DNA of 13,610 bases from Flavobacteriaceae bacterium (GTDB taxonomy: Bacteria > Bacteroidota > Bacteroidia > Flavobacteriales > Flavobacteriaceae): NCBI GenBank assembly GCA_008081175.1, contig VMCW01000157.1, positions 1 to 13,610 of the forward strand, read 5' to 3'. Below, piece by piece: positions 1 through 7,672 of this stretch. The position numbers and the translations under genes are program-made. Every line of letters begins with the position of its first letter. Positions within the stretch are counted from its first letter, which is position 1. Under the pieces are notes generated by a model. The model searched no databases and was not told the origin of the DNA. It saw only the letters and a list, made by a program, of their open reading frames with translations.

Positions 1-249
1 CCACTGGTGTAGACTTAACTTTTGTTCGATATAATGACCATTCTGTGATAAAAGCCACCCCATAAAGGCAGACATTAGCGTACTTACAAATGAAAGAATC
101 CAAACCAACTTCAGTACGGAATGCAGACCTTTTTCTTTAAAAGAATTAAGGAAACTCAGAAGTATAGCAATAATTAAAAACCCAATGGGCAAATGCACCA
201 AAAGAGGATGTAGACGACCAAAAAAAGTAGTGGTTTCTAAAAAGACCAT
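1..249 (-). CDS. DUF2231-like membrane protein, likely N-terminus of a membrane c-type cytochrome (partial, runs off left edge)
   Basis: An open frame of 83 codons starts at ATG 249-247 and stays open to base 1, so the 3' part is missing. It begins three bases after the stop of the NHL gene and is the last visible gene of the minus-strand operon. The N-terminus carries HPLLVHLPIGF (residues 14-24), followed by a hydrophobic segment (about 17-34), a basic loop (38-47), a second hydrophobic segment (about 48-68) ending in GWLLS, and a histidine near the edge (H81). This histidine-flanked two-helix pattern is typical of DUF2231-like domains. In Bacteroidota they often form the N-terminus of longer inner-membrane proteins that continue into a planctomycete-type cytochrome c domain and sometimes leucine-rich repeats. 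The membrane topology is read directly; the cytochrome extension is inferred from gene context and lies outside the window. A stand-alone DUF2231 protein is the alternative. Confidence 0.75.
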   Translation of the reverse strand, partial: MVFLETTTFFGRLHPLLVHLPIGFLIIAILLSFLNSFKEKGLHSVLKLVWILSFVSTLMSAFMGWLLSQNGHYIEQKLSLHQW

Positions 250-252
250 AAG

Positions 253-1299
253 CTATACGCGAGTCAGTTTGATGGGGTATGTTTTTCCCGAGTTCCACTG
301 GGGGACGTAGAGGTTTTCATCATCATCTACACAGATATCATGAGGATTTAAAAAGGTTTTTTGATCGTAAACCGGTGGGCGTAGCTGTTGGTCTTGATAG
401 GCAGGGGTGTTTCCTCCTGGCATGGACACCACAGTATTGTTTTTGTCCAATACTGCCAGCATACCATCGTAGGTTCCCCAATCTTGGGTAACAATAACAG
501 CAAAATACAGCATTCCCCTTTTCAGTACGGGTCTACAGATATAACAGGAGGGAAGTGATATGGTTTCAATGTAGTCACCAGTTAAACTAAATCTTTTAAA
601 ACAATTTGCTGTTCTTGAGGTAATCAATAAACTGTTATTATTGTCTCTTGTATCAAGCGTGACCCCATGACAGCAGTCAAAATGCTCTTGACCACTTCCT
701 TTTCCTCCAAAGTGTTGTAGGTAATTACCTTGTGCATCATAACGGATAATAAAATCCAAGCCATAGCCGTCTGCTACATAGATATCACCATTGGGAGCGA
801 TGGCAGTTTCGGTAGGTTTAAATTGAGTTTCGCTAGTATAGTTTGCAATTTCTTTTGGAGTGTCGATTTGTAAGAGTTTTTTTCCGTCTAAGGTTGTCTT
901 ACAAACTTTATGTGTTTCTGGATCTGTTATAAATAAAAACTCTTCCCCTCCTTCATTACTTAGAGTAAGGCCATGTGCTCCTGGATACTCAGTTCCCCAA
1001 GAACCGAGAATTTTGCCTCCTCTATCATAGATCAGGATGTTATTTTTAGGGTGAGTGGTTGTCATAAAAATTCGATTTTTTTTATCGAGAACCATTTCGT
1101 GGCAATCGTTTACAGGAAATTGTGAGGGATCCTGAATACCCCAATCTTTATCTACGCGATACCGATAGTCTCCATGACCTACAATTGTTTGATTTTCACT
1201 AGTTTTTTTGGTGAGATAAAAAATATCCTGAAAGGGATTGAGTGCTACACCAGCAGCTACTGTTGTTTTTTTTAAAAATTGTCTTCTGTTGTTTTTCAT
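253..1299 (-). CDS. Tat-signal NHL-repeat / six-bladed beta-propeller protein
   Basis: This 348-residue protein starts with a Tat-like signal (RRQFLKK, residues 5-11) and a weak hydrophobic stretch, so export in folded form is likely. The rest reads as repeated propeller blades: residues 66-100 (blade ending IYDRGGKILGSWG), 109-140 (HGLTLSN, then FITDPETHKV), 162-198 (ETAIAPNGDIYVADGYG, then IRYDAQGNYLQHFG), 211-240 (HGVTLD, then FKRFSLTGDYI) and 318-344 (NPHDICVDDDENLYV). Histidines recur at the same place in the blades (H67, H109, H211, H320), as in NHL propellers of the peptidyl-alpha-hydroxyglycine lyase type, where they bind metal. Seven or more cysteines, including C209-C210 and C252/C255, are unusual for an exported propeller. 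It sits two bases after the DUF1501 gene and three bases before the DUF2231 gene, so co-transcription is very likely. The family is clear; the substrate and any enzyme activity are unknown. Confidence 0.85.
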   Translation of the reverse strand: MKNNRRQFLKKTTVAAGVALNPFQDIFYLTKKTSENQTIVGHGDYRYRVDKDWGIQDPSQFPVNDCHEMVLDKKNRIFMTTTHPKNNILIYDRGGKILGSWGTEYPGAHGLTLSNEGGEEFLFITDPETHKVCKTTLDGKKLLQIDTPKEIANYTSETQFKPTETAIAPNGDIYVADGYGLDFIIRYDAQGNYLQHFGGKGSGQEHFDCCHGVTLDTRDNNNSLLITSRTANCFKRFSLTGDYIETISLPSCYICRPVLKRGMLYFAVIVTQDWGTYDGMLAVLDKNNTVVSMPGGNTPAYQDQQLRPPVYDQKTFLNPHDICVDDDENLYVPQWNSGKTYPIKLTRV

Positions 1300-1301
1300 G
1301 A

Positions 1302-2756
1302 TTAGCTTAAAATATCGTTTACAACTTTACCGTGTACATCTGTTAGACGGTACCTTCTCCCTTGAAATTTGAAGGTAAATTTTTCATGATCTATCCCCAT
1401 CAGGTGCATTAAAGTTGCTTGGAAATCATGAACATGAACAGGATTTTCTACTATGTTGTAGCCAAACTCATCTGTTTTTCCATAAGTGACTCCCTTTTTG
1501 ATTCCAGCTCCTGCCATAAAAATGGTGAAACAGGCTGGGTGATGGTCCCTGGCATAATTCGTTTGTGTAAGTTGCCCCTGAGAGTAATTTGTTCGGCCAA
1601 ATTCACCTCCCCATATCACTAATGTATCTTCCAGTAGCCCCCTTTGTTTCAAATCTTTAATCAACCCAGCGGTAGGTTGATCTGTTTCTTTGCATTGGAT
1701 TTTGATGTTTTTGGGCAGGTCACCGTGGTGGTCCCAACCTTGATGATACAATTGAACAAAGCGAACATCCTTTTCAATCAAACGTCTAGCCAATAAGCAA
1801 TTAGCCGCAAAGGTTCCCGGTTTACGTGCATCTTCGCCATAGAGGTCATAAATATAGTCGGGCTCTTCGGAAAGGTCCATAACCTCTGGAACGGAGGTTT
1901 GCATTCTAAAGGCCATTTCGTACTGGCTGATTCTGGATAGAATTTCAGGATCACCAATATCTGCATATTTATCCTCTTGAAGTTTTGAAAGATAGTCCAG
2001 TTGTTCAGCTCGTAAATCCTTAGTTACCCCGGGAGGGTTATCCAGGTAGAGTACAGGGTTTTTACCAGCTCTAAATTGTACCCCTTGATGTTGAGAGGGC
2101 AAGAAACCATTCCCCCAAGATCTAGAATACAGAGGCTGACCGTATTTGTCTTTGGTTATAAGGACGACAAAGCCAGGAAGATTTTTATTGTCACTACCCA
2201 GACCATAGCTTAACCAGGAACCTATAGATGGCCTTCCAGGAAGTTGTGAGCCTGTCTGAATAAAAGTAACTGCAGGGTCGTGGTTGATGGCTTCAGTATG
2301 CATGGATTTGATGAAACACAACTCGTCGGAAAGGGAGCTGATATGAGGCATCAGATCGCCGATCCAAGCACCACTTTTACCGTGTTGATTAAAGTTAAAA
2401 TGACTTCCAGCTAAAGGAAAAGAGTTTTGACCTGCAGTCATACCGGTAAGGCGCTGCCCGCCAAAAACACTTTCCGGAAGCTCCTGGCCGTTCATTTTAT
2501 TCAACAAGGGTTTGTGATCAAATAAGTCCAGTTGTGAGGGAGCACCACTTTGAAAAAGATAGATCACTCGTTTTACTTTCGGCACAAAATGAGGAAGGCG
2601 CCCTTGATTGAGAGCGGATTGAAGTCTGTTGGAAGCAAATACATTTTCAGTTTGAAGCATACTAGCCAAACTCAATCCTCCTAAGCCAAGAGTAGTTTTT
2701 GTCAGAAAATCTCTTCTTGAATAGTTGGAGTTATCGTGGTCGTGATTGCAATTCAT
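1302..2756 (-). CDS. DUF1501 family protein (Tat-exported, alkaline-phosphatase/sulfatase-like fold)
   Basis: This 484-residue protein has a textbook Tat signal (SRRDFLTK at 13-20, then a Gly/Leu/Ser-rich h-region to about 34). DUF1501 landmarks follow in order: FQSGAPSQLDLFDHKP (68-83), HD at 159-160, WDHH (341-344), GGEFGRT (383-389), RDHHP (403-407) and a C-terminal part with VHVHDFQATLMHLMGID (440-456). The conserved Asp and His residues are where related alkaline-phosphatase-superfamily enzymes bind metal, so a hydrolase is possible, but no DUF1501 substrate is firmly established as far as I know. DUF1501 genes are almost always next to a PSCyt/PSD1 gene, and here the DUF1549/DUF1553 gene ends three bases upstream. 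The two probably work together outside the inner membrane. The length is normal for the family, and no frameshift or missing landmark was seen. Confidence 0.92.
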   Translation of the reverse strand: MNCNHDHDNSNYSRRDFLTKTTLGLGGLSLASMLQTENVFASNRLQSALNQGRLPHFVPKVKRVIYLFQSGAPSQLDLFDHKPLLNKMNGQELPESVFGGQRLTGMTAGQNSFPLAGSHFNFNQHGKSGAWIGDLMPHISSLSDELCFIKSMHTEAINHDPAVTFIQTGSQLPGRPSIGSWLSYGLGSDNKNLPGFVVLITKDKYGQPLYSRSWGNGFLPSQHQGVQFRAGKNPVLYLDNPPGVTKDLRAEQLDYLSKLQEDKYADIGDPEILSRISQYEMAFRMQTSVPEVMDLSEEPDYIYDLYGEDARKPGTFAANCLLARRLIEKDVRFVQLYHQGWDHHGDLPKNIKIQCKETDQPTAGLIKDLKQRGLLEDTLVIWGGEFGRTNYSQGQLTQTNYARDHHPACFTIFMAGAGIKKGVTYGKTDEFGYNIVENPVHVHDFQATLMHLMGIDHEKFTFKFQGRRYRLTDVHGKVVNDILS

Positions 2757-2759
2757 AAG

Positions 2760-5700
2760 CTAGTATTTGTAATAGGACTCGTTTAGGTTCAATAAGGTAT
2801 TGGCTACCATTGTCATTGCTGCGACTTGAATTGTATTATGATCGTTTTTGCTTTTTGTAGCACCTACATTGACTACATTCAAGGCTTTTCTTTTATTTTT
2901 TTGGTAGTATTTGAATTGATTCTGATAGAGTTCTTTCATCAACATCAATTCGGAGGCTTTAGGCCATCTTGTAGTTGCCAAACGGAAACCGAATTTGATT
3001 TGTTCCTCCAGATCATTACCAGCTTCATTAAGTATTCGCTCTGCAAAGACACGGGAAGCTTCAAAAAACTGGGTGTCGTTTAGTAAAATCAGCGATTGTA
3101 AAGGAGAAGAAGTTTTTTCTCTTTTGATGGTACATATTTCACGAGATGTTGCATCAAAGGTTATTAACGAAGGAGGTGGAGACCCTCTTTTTATGAAGGT
3201 GTACATTCCTCTACGGTATAGGTCTTCTCCTTTAGAAGGTTGGTATTCTAAGAGTCGTAGCGAAAAGGTATTTTTCTCTTTCCACAGTCCCTCTGGTTGA
3301 TATGGTTTTACACTAGGTCCTCCTACTTTAGTTGATAATAAACCACTTACGGCAAGGGCATTGTTACGTATCATTTCTGCTGGCAGACGGTTACTGCCTC
3401 CCCTAGCTAAATAAAGGTTGTTAGGGTCCAGTGTGTTTTTTTCTTGATCAAAAACAGCCTTTTGTTTGTATGTTTTGGAACTGACTATTTTTTTAATCAA
3501 CACACGGACATCCCAATTATTTTCAACAAAATAAAGTGCCAACCAATCCAATAGCTCTGGATGGGTGGGAAGAGCACCTTGTACACCAAAATCTGTTGGT
3601 GTTCGAACAAGTCCATTTCCAAAAAGCATTTGCCAATACCGATTTACGGCCACTCTAGCTGTTAAGGGATGGTCTTTTTTAAAGAGCCACTGAGCAAGGC
3701 CTAGGCGATTTTTTGGCAATCCTTCACTCATTTTAGGCAAGGCTTCAGGCGTATTTACCTCTACTTCAGCTCCAGGGGAGCTGTAGTCTCCTCTATTGTA
3801 TAAATATGTCTTTCGAGGCATTTTCATTTCTTCCATCACCATGACTTCTAGAACGGGCTCCATTGCTGTTCTCCATTGTTCTAAATGCGACCGCAGCTCT
3901 TCATCAAGCACCTTGCTTTTGGGATGACTGGTGATCCAATGTTCCTTACTCAACTCCTTTTCTATTTCCACATCTTCCTCTGAAGATTTTCCATAAAGTA
4001 TTTTTACTTCTAATGGAGTTAATGCGGTACCATAGATACGCAATTCATCCATTTTGCCCATAAAGAGACCATTATCCCCGGTCGATCCTTCATAGGTTTT
4101 TCCTACCAAAACAGGTCTTTGTTCAATTTTTAGTCCACTTGCAGATACTGGCTGAATGGATTTAGAAAGGTTGTTCAGTTCCGTTACATAGGGGAAAAGA
4201 CGTCCGTTTTTAAATAACTTTATTCCCTTCGCCTCTCCTGTGCCGTCATAAGAAAAAGATAAATGGGTCCATTCGTTTACTTTAATGCTGTCTTTGGACT
4301 TGAGGTGAATCATATTTCCTGGAGCCATATTGATCAGCCTTAGGTTAAGATAATTTTCGTCGTCTAAGTAAAAGTCCCAACCGCGCCACCAGTTGTTTTT
4401 ACCTCCTGTAGTCCCCAACAGGAATTGCCTAGCATTTTCCTTTTTTTGATGTGTTTGTGCCCAAAGGCTAACCGAAAAAGGGTCTGTCCATTCAAAATTT
4501 GGAATTTCTTTTTCAATAGAGACACGATCATAGTCACTTTTGAAAGCAACAGCATTTCCCTTTATCCCTTTTACAGATCCTGGGGACTGGCGTGACTTAA
4601 CGTTTTTGTTGTTGTCATATCTAAAATAATCTGGCTTTTGTTTTGAATCACCCGAAAGAACAAGGAAAGAGTCTTTTGAAGATTTTATAGGGCTGATTTG
4701 GTCAAAGGCATAATAGCCAAGAAGCTTTTTATCAATTTCTTTTTCTGAAGGAAGCGCAGATATATAATCGTATATAGCTTCAAGCTCAGTTTGAGTTACT
4801 TCTATCTTGCTCTGTGTTTTTTCTACAAGTACTTGTAGTTTTTGTAGTTGTTCTTCTTGACTTTCAGTTGGCAGGTAAAGCAAGGGACCATAGTCTCCAT
4901 CATCACCTGTCATTCCCAATTCACGGATATTGTTAAAGAAACCACTTAACTGATAATAGTCTTTCTGAGATATGGGATCAAATTTGTGGTCGTGACATTT
5001 TGCGCAGGCAACGGTCAAACCCAAAAAAGCAGTACTGAAGGTTTCTGCTCGGTCAAAGACATAGTTTAAACGCCATTCTTCATCAATCACACCTCCTTCA
5101 GCTGTTATGGGAGTGTTGCGGTTAAAGGCCGTAGCTAGTTTTTGTTCTCTCGTTGCATCAGGTAGTAAATCTCCAGCCAGTTGCCAAGTTACAAACTGAT
5201 CGTAGGGCATATTTTTCTCAAAGGCTCCAATTACCCAATCCCTCCAAGGCCACATGGTGCGCATTCCATCTGCATGAAGGCCATGAGAATCTGCATAACG
5301 GGAGAGGTCCAGCCAGTCTAAAGTGAGGCGTTCAGCAAAAGAAGTACTATTCATAATGCGGTCGACCAAACGTTCGTAATCCCCAGCAAGGGTGTCTTCC
5401 AAAAAGGTGTTGATTTGTTCCAGGGTGGGGGGTAGTCCAGTAAGATCAAAAGTCAACCTTCTGAGTAAAGTTTCTTTGGAGGCTATGGGTTCAAAATCGA
5501 GTTTTTTTTCTTTTAATTTATCGTTTACAAATTGGTCAACTTCATTGGGGTACAGGGATACAGAATTTGGCGAAGGGTTCTTTTTTTCAGGAGGAAGAAA
5601 AGCCCAGTGTTCTTTCCATTCAGCTCCTTGTTCGATCCATTTTATGAGTAAAGCTTTTTCTCTTGCCGTAAGCATTAGGTTGGAATCGGGAGGAGGCATC

Positions 5701-6044
5701 TGAACTTCAGGATCTTCGCTAAGAATACGATGTGCACTTTCACTACCGTAGACACTTCCTTTTGAAAAAGCACGACGGTTGCTTTCCAATTTTGAAAAGG
5801 CAACAGCTTCTATGTCCAAGCGCAAACCTGCTTTACGGGTTTTTGCATCGGGGCCATGACAGGCATAACACCGATCGGACAGCAAAGGCTTAATGTGGTA
5901 GTTGAAATCGATTTTTTCAGGAAGCGTTTCCATTTCTGCGGCAACTTCTTTCGGAAGATCCAGAGAGCAACCTAGAAACACAAGAGAGAGGATAGTGATT
6001 GTAAGCCACAATTTTCCGTATTTAGTTAAGGAAGAGCCTTTCAT
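2760..6044 (-). CDS. PSD1/PSCyt lipoprotein: planctomycete cytochrome C, DUF1549, LamG-like and DUF1553 domains
   Basis: This 1094-residue protein opens with a lipoprotein-type signal (hydrophobic 12-25, FLGC with lipid-attachment candidate C26). Domains in order: a PSCyt1 cytochrome-like region (about 45-145) with CYACH at 59-63 and MPPPDSN at 116-122; DUF1549/PSCyt2 (about 165-375) with LTGLPPT (201-207), DWLDLSRYADSHG (243-255) and a second CxxCH, CAKCH, at 347-351; a Glu/Gln-rich probable coiled coil (about 395-425); a LamG/concanavalin-like region (about 440-690) with YYAFDQ, WTHLSFSYDG and MDELRIYGTALT; and DUF1553/PSD1 (about 765-1050) with NRYWQMLFGNGLV (801-813) and GVQGALPTHPELLDWLA (820-836). 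The LamG-like insert suggests glycan or surface binding. The two CxxCH motifs could each hold a c-type haem, which is unproven. On the minus strand AGAAGG lies six bases before the ATG, an unusually good ribosome site for this phylum. It heads the tight PSD1-DUF1501-NHL-DUF2231 string. Confidence 0.93.
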   Translation of the reverse strand: MKGSSLTKYGKLWLTITILSLVFLGCSLDLPKEVAAEMETLPEKIDFNYHIKPLLSDRCYACHGPDAKTRKAGLRLDIEAVAFSKLESNRRAFSKGSVYGSESAHRILSEDPEVQMPPPDSNLMLTAREKALLIKWIEQGAEWKEHWAFLPPEKKNPSPNSVSLYPNEVDQFVNDKLKEKKLDFEPIASKETLLRRLTFDLTGLPPTLEQINTFLEDTLAGDYERLVDRIMNSTSFAERLTLDWLDLSRYADSHGLHADGMRTMWPWRDWVIGAFEKNMPYDQFVTWQLAGDLLPDATREQKLATAFNRNTPITAEGGVIDEEWRLNYVFDRAETFSTAFLGLTVACAKCHDHKFDPISQKDYYQLSGFFNNIRELGMTGDDGDYGPLLYLPTESQEEQLQKLQVLVEKTQSKIEVTQTELEAIYDYISALPSEKEIDKKLLGYYAFDQISPIKSSKDSFLVLSGDSKQKPDYFRYDNNKNVKSRQSPGSVKGIKGNAVAFKSDYDRVSIEKEIPNFEWTDPFSVSLWAQTHQKKENARQFLLGTTGGKNNWWRGWDFYLDDENYLNLRLINMAPGNMIHLKSKDSIKVNEWTHLSFSYDGTGEAKGIKLFKNGRLFPYVTELNNLSKSIQPVSASGLKIEQRPVLVGKTYEGSTGDNGLFMGKMDELRIYGTALTPLEVKILYGKSSEEDVEIEKELSKEHWITSHPKSKVLDEELRSHLEQWRTAMEPVLEVMVMEEMKMPRKTYLYNRGDYSSPGAEVEVNTPEALPKMSEGLPKNRLGLAQWLFKKDHPLTARVAVNRYWQMLFGNGLVRTPTDFGVQGALPTHPELLDWLALYFVENNWDVRVLIKKIVSSKTYKQKAVFDQEKNTLDPNNLYLARGGSNRLPAEMIRNNALAVSGLLSTKVGGPSVKPYQPEGLWKEKNTFSLRLLEYQPSKGEDLYRRGMYTFIKRGSPPPSLITFDATSREICTIKREKTSSPLQSLILLNDTQFFEASRVFAERILNEAGNDLEEQIKFGFRLATTRWPKASELMLMKELYQNQFKYYQKNKRKALNVVNVGATKSKNDHNTIQVAAMTMVANTLLNLNESYYKY

Positions 6045-6104
6045 TTATACCTTCTCATTGGTCTGAGTAGGTAAGTTAAAAAATTAATCTCAAAAAAGAA
6101 TCAG

Positions 6105-7022
6105 TTAAAGCTCAAATTCTTGCCCTAACGCTGCAATGTGAAATCCTTGCTCTAGAACCCATTTTACTTCTGGACTTGTTTTGTCAAGCAGGGGATTGGT
6201 ATGGTTCATATGAATGAAATATACTTTATTCTTTAAGCCTGCTGTCTCTTGGTTTAAAATAAACACGGTTTCTTGCACTAAGGGATGAGGAATTTCAGAA
6301 AGGGGTCTGTAGTTGACTTCTTCGCTACTGTAAAAGGTTGCGTCTACAAAAGCATAATCTACTCGGTTCAACCACTCCACCAAGTTTTCCTCCCATAAGG
6401 TCCATTTATCGATGTCGGGAATAAAAAGTGCTTTTTTTTGAGGACCTTCAATGAGAAATCCTACCGTTTCTGAAAACTCGTCTCTATGAGGAACTCGCAA
6501 TGGGGTAACTCGAACATTTTTTAGAAGCGTTAGGGTCTTTCTTTCTTCCAGATCTTTAAGGAGGATGTTTTTAAGTTCAACCAACTGACTCCAGGGAGCA
6601 TTGTTTTGTAAAAACTGCTTCATCTTGGGAAGAACATAAACAGGGAGTTCTTGTGCTCCTAGCGCTTCTCTGCCCAGGTGCAATAATCCTGAATAATGAC
6701 CCATATGTGCATGGGTTAAAAAGATCCCTTTGGGAGGGCTAGTAAGTGCAGTCCATTGACTTACAATATCTGGAGTTGCTTCAAAAAGAAGACTTTGGTT
6801 AAGTGAAGGCTGAGCGATTTCTAGCGCAGTAACTTTTCTTTTCTCCTTTTCTTGTAATGTAAGTGTCTTGCAGCATTTTTTTTGACAGCCGATATGAGGC
6901 GATCCCCCGTCTTGGAGTGTTCCGAGTATTTTGAGATATGTCTTTACCTCGTTTTGCTGTGCCCTCGAAATGGTGCAAAAAAGAACAACAAAAAAGAACA
7001 ATGAGGCAAAGCGTATTTTCAT
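6105..7022 (-). CDS. Secreted PqqB-like metallo-beta-lactamase-fold hydrolase
   Basis: I chose ATG at 7022-7020 (305 residues). A TTG three codons upstream (7031) is the alternative and would leave only three bases to the previous gene. The N-terminus is a Sec signal peptide (KIRFASLFFFVVLFCTISRAQ), so the protein should act in the periplasm or outside. Counting from the TTG start, motifs are ILGTLQDGGSPHIGC (35-49) followed by C53 and C54, similar to the Gly-rich start and Cys cluster of PqqB; LTHAHMGHYSGL (105-116), the metal-binding HxHxxH; FIPDIDKW (203-210); VDATFY (229-234); and FIHMNHTNPLL (272-282), matching the PqqB-type C-terminal histidine motif. PqqB is usually cytoplasmic and sits in a pqq operon; here there is a signal peptide and no pqqA, C, D or E nearby, so PQQ synthesis is doubtful. 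In the HxHxxH the usual Asp before the last His is Gly (HAHMGH), which may alter the second metal site. The substrate is unknown. Confidence 0.82.
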   Translation of the reverse strand: MKIRFASLFFFVVLFCTISRAQQNEVKTYLKILGTLQDGGSPHIGCQKKCCKTLTLQEKEKRKVTALEIAQPSLNQSLLFEATPDIVSQWTALTSPPKGIFLTHAHMGHYSGLLHLGREALGAQELPVYVLPKMKQFLQNNAPWSQLVELKNILLKDLEERKTLTLLKNVRVTPLRVPHRDEFSETVGFLIEGPQKKALFIPDIDKWTLWEENLVEWLNRVDYAFVDATFYSSEEVNYRPLSEIPHPLVQETVFILNQETAGLKNKVYFIHMNHTNPLLDKTSPEVKWVLEQGFHIAALGQEFEL

Positions 7023-7034
7023 TCTAAACAAGAA

Positions 7035-7502
7035 TTACTGAGAAGCATTTACTGTAATTATTTCGACTACTCCTGCTCTGCCCAATTGTCCCCATTTATT
7101 GGTTTCTGCTAAAGATTCATAAACATTTACTTCTCTTATGTTTTGCAAGGGAATGTTTTCAGGAGGAAAATTAAACTGCTGACCGTCTACTAGCCACAGC
7201 GGGTATGCTTGAGCATTATTCATTGATTCCGATTGGCGGATGATCACTAACCCTCTTTGGGTGTCAATACGTGCCGAGCCCAAATGTTCTCGTATGGCAA
7301 GTACCAAATTAGGAGCATTCTCATTAATTCCCCAAGCATTCAATCCACGCTTTTCATAACGTTCTTTTTGTTTTTCGAATGCTTTTTGTTTTTTTAATGC
7401 TCGAATTTCTTTTTTTGTCAATTCTTTCGCTTCAATTTCCGTCTGCCCCAGGATGGGACTACTTATTAAAACAAAGAGGAGTATTAGGGCATATTGTTTC
7501 AT
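7035..7502 (-). CDS. Small secreted protein with a free-standing TonB-receptor plug-like domain
   Basis: This 155-residue protein has a Sec signal peptide (1-20, ILLFVLISSPILGQ), then a very basic/acidic helical stretch (about 22-52, rich in K, E and R), then a compact domain. Residues 101-150 resemble the carboxy part of the plug domain of SusC/TonB-dependent receptors: PLWLVDGQQF (101-110), then NIREVNVYESLAETNKWG (121-138) and GRAGVVEIIT (141-150). These parallel the receptor pattern 'PLYVVDG ... I.SIEVLKDAS...YG..GANGVI.ITT'. No beta-barrel follows, so it cannot be a receptor by itself. It may bind a receptor, TonB or a surface partner, or be a plug fold used for another job. It lies 12 bases before the PqqB-like gene and is the first gene of the minus-strand run, with a TATCTTTG box just upstream. 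The plug resemblance was recognised by eye and needs a profile search. Confidence 0.8.
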   Translation of the reverse strand: MKQYALILLFVLISSPILGQTEIEAKELTKKEIRALKKQKAFEKQKERYEKRGLNAWGINENAPNLVLAIREHLGSARIDTQRGLVIIRQSESMNNAQAYPLWLVDGQQFNFPPENIPLQNIREVNVYESLAETNKWGQLGRAGVVEIITVNASQ

Positions 7503-7515
7503 CGTACTTTTTTTT

Positions 7516-7523
7516 CAAAGATA
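7516..7523 (-). promoter_or_regulatory. Candidate Bacteroidota -7 box (TATCTTTG) for the minus-strand operon
   Basis: On the minus strand the sequence TATCTTTG matches the Bacteroidota sigma-A -7 consensus TAnnTTTG exactly. It lies 13 bases before the ATG of the plug-domain gene, so the leader would be only a few bases long. No TTG-type -33 element stands at the expected distance, which lowers confidence. Confidence 0.4.
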
Positions 7524-7609
7524 AACGAACTCACTTTTATTTTCTTTTTTGGAAGCATCATTTTTAAAGTAACTTGGATTTTGAAAAATAATGTATAAAA
7601 AGAGAGAAG

Positions 7610-7617
7610 TACTTTTG
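7610..7617 (+). promoter_or_regulatory. Candidate Bacteroidota -7 box (TACTTTTG) for the two lipoprotein genes
   Basis: TACTTTTG matches TAnnTTTG exactly and would give a leader of about 50 bases before the ATG at 7673. The nearest upstream TTG (7581-7583) is 26 bases away, longer than usual for the -33 element. The predicted leader contains the palindromic AT repeat TTAATTAATTAA at 7629-7640, which could be an operator or chance in AT-rich DNA. Confidence 0.4.
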
Positions 7618-7672
7618 AAGTTCCACGCTTAATTAATTAATTTAGATACCTAATCGTCATACTATTATAAAA

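Noticed and set aside
2826..3300. Plus-strand ORFs of 85 and 101 codons inside the PSD1 gene
   Set aside because: They lie antisense to strongly conserved DUF1553 sequence, have no recognisable domain and no promoter-like element; they are by-products of the real gene.
5392..5703. Plus-strand ORF of 103 codons opposite the DUF1549/PSCyt region
   Set aside because: The opposite strand encodes clear family motifs, and the plus-strand translation is low-complexity Ser-rich without a recognisable fold.
6045..6104. Separate promoter directly upstream of the PSD1 gene
   Set aside because: The 60-base gap has a TTG on the minus strand but no TAnnTTTG-like box at the right distance; only a good AGAAGG ribosome site is seen.
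7029..7031. TTG as start of the PqqB-like gene
   Set aside because: An ATG three codons downstream gives a normal signal peptide; the TTG extension adds only three residues with no clear ribosome site.
7629..7640. TTAATTAATTAA palindrome as a transposon or attachment end
   Set aside because: No matching copy, transposase or integrase is in the window; at most it is a regulatory palindrome.
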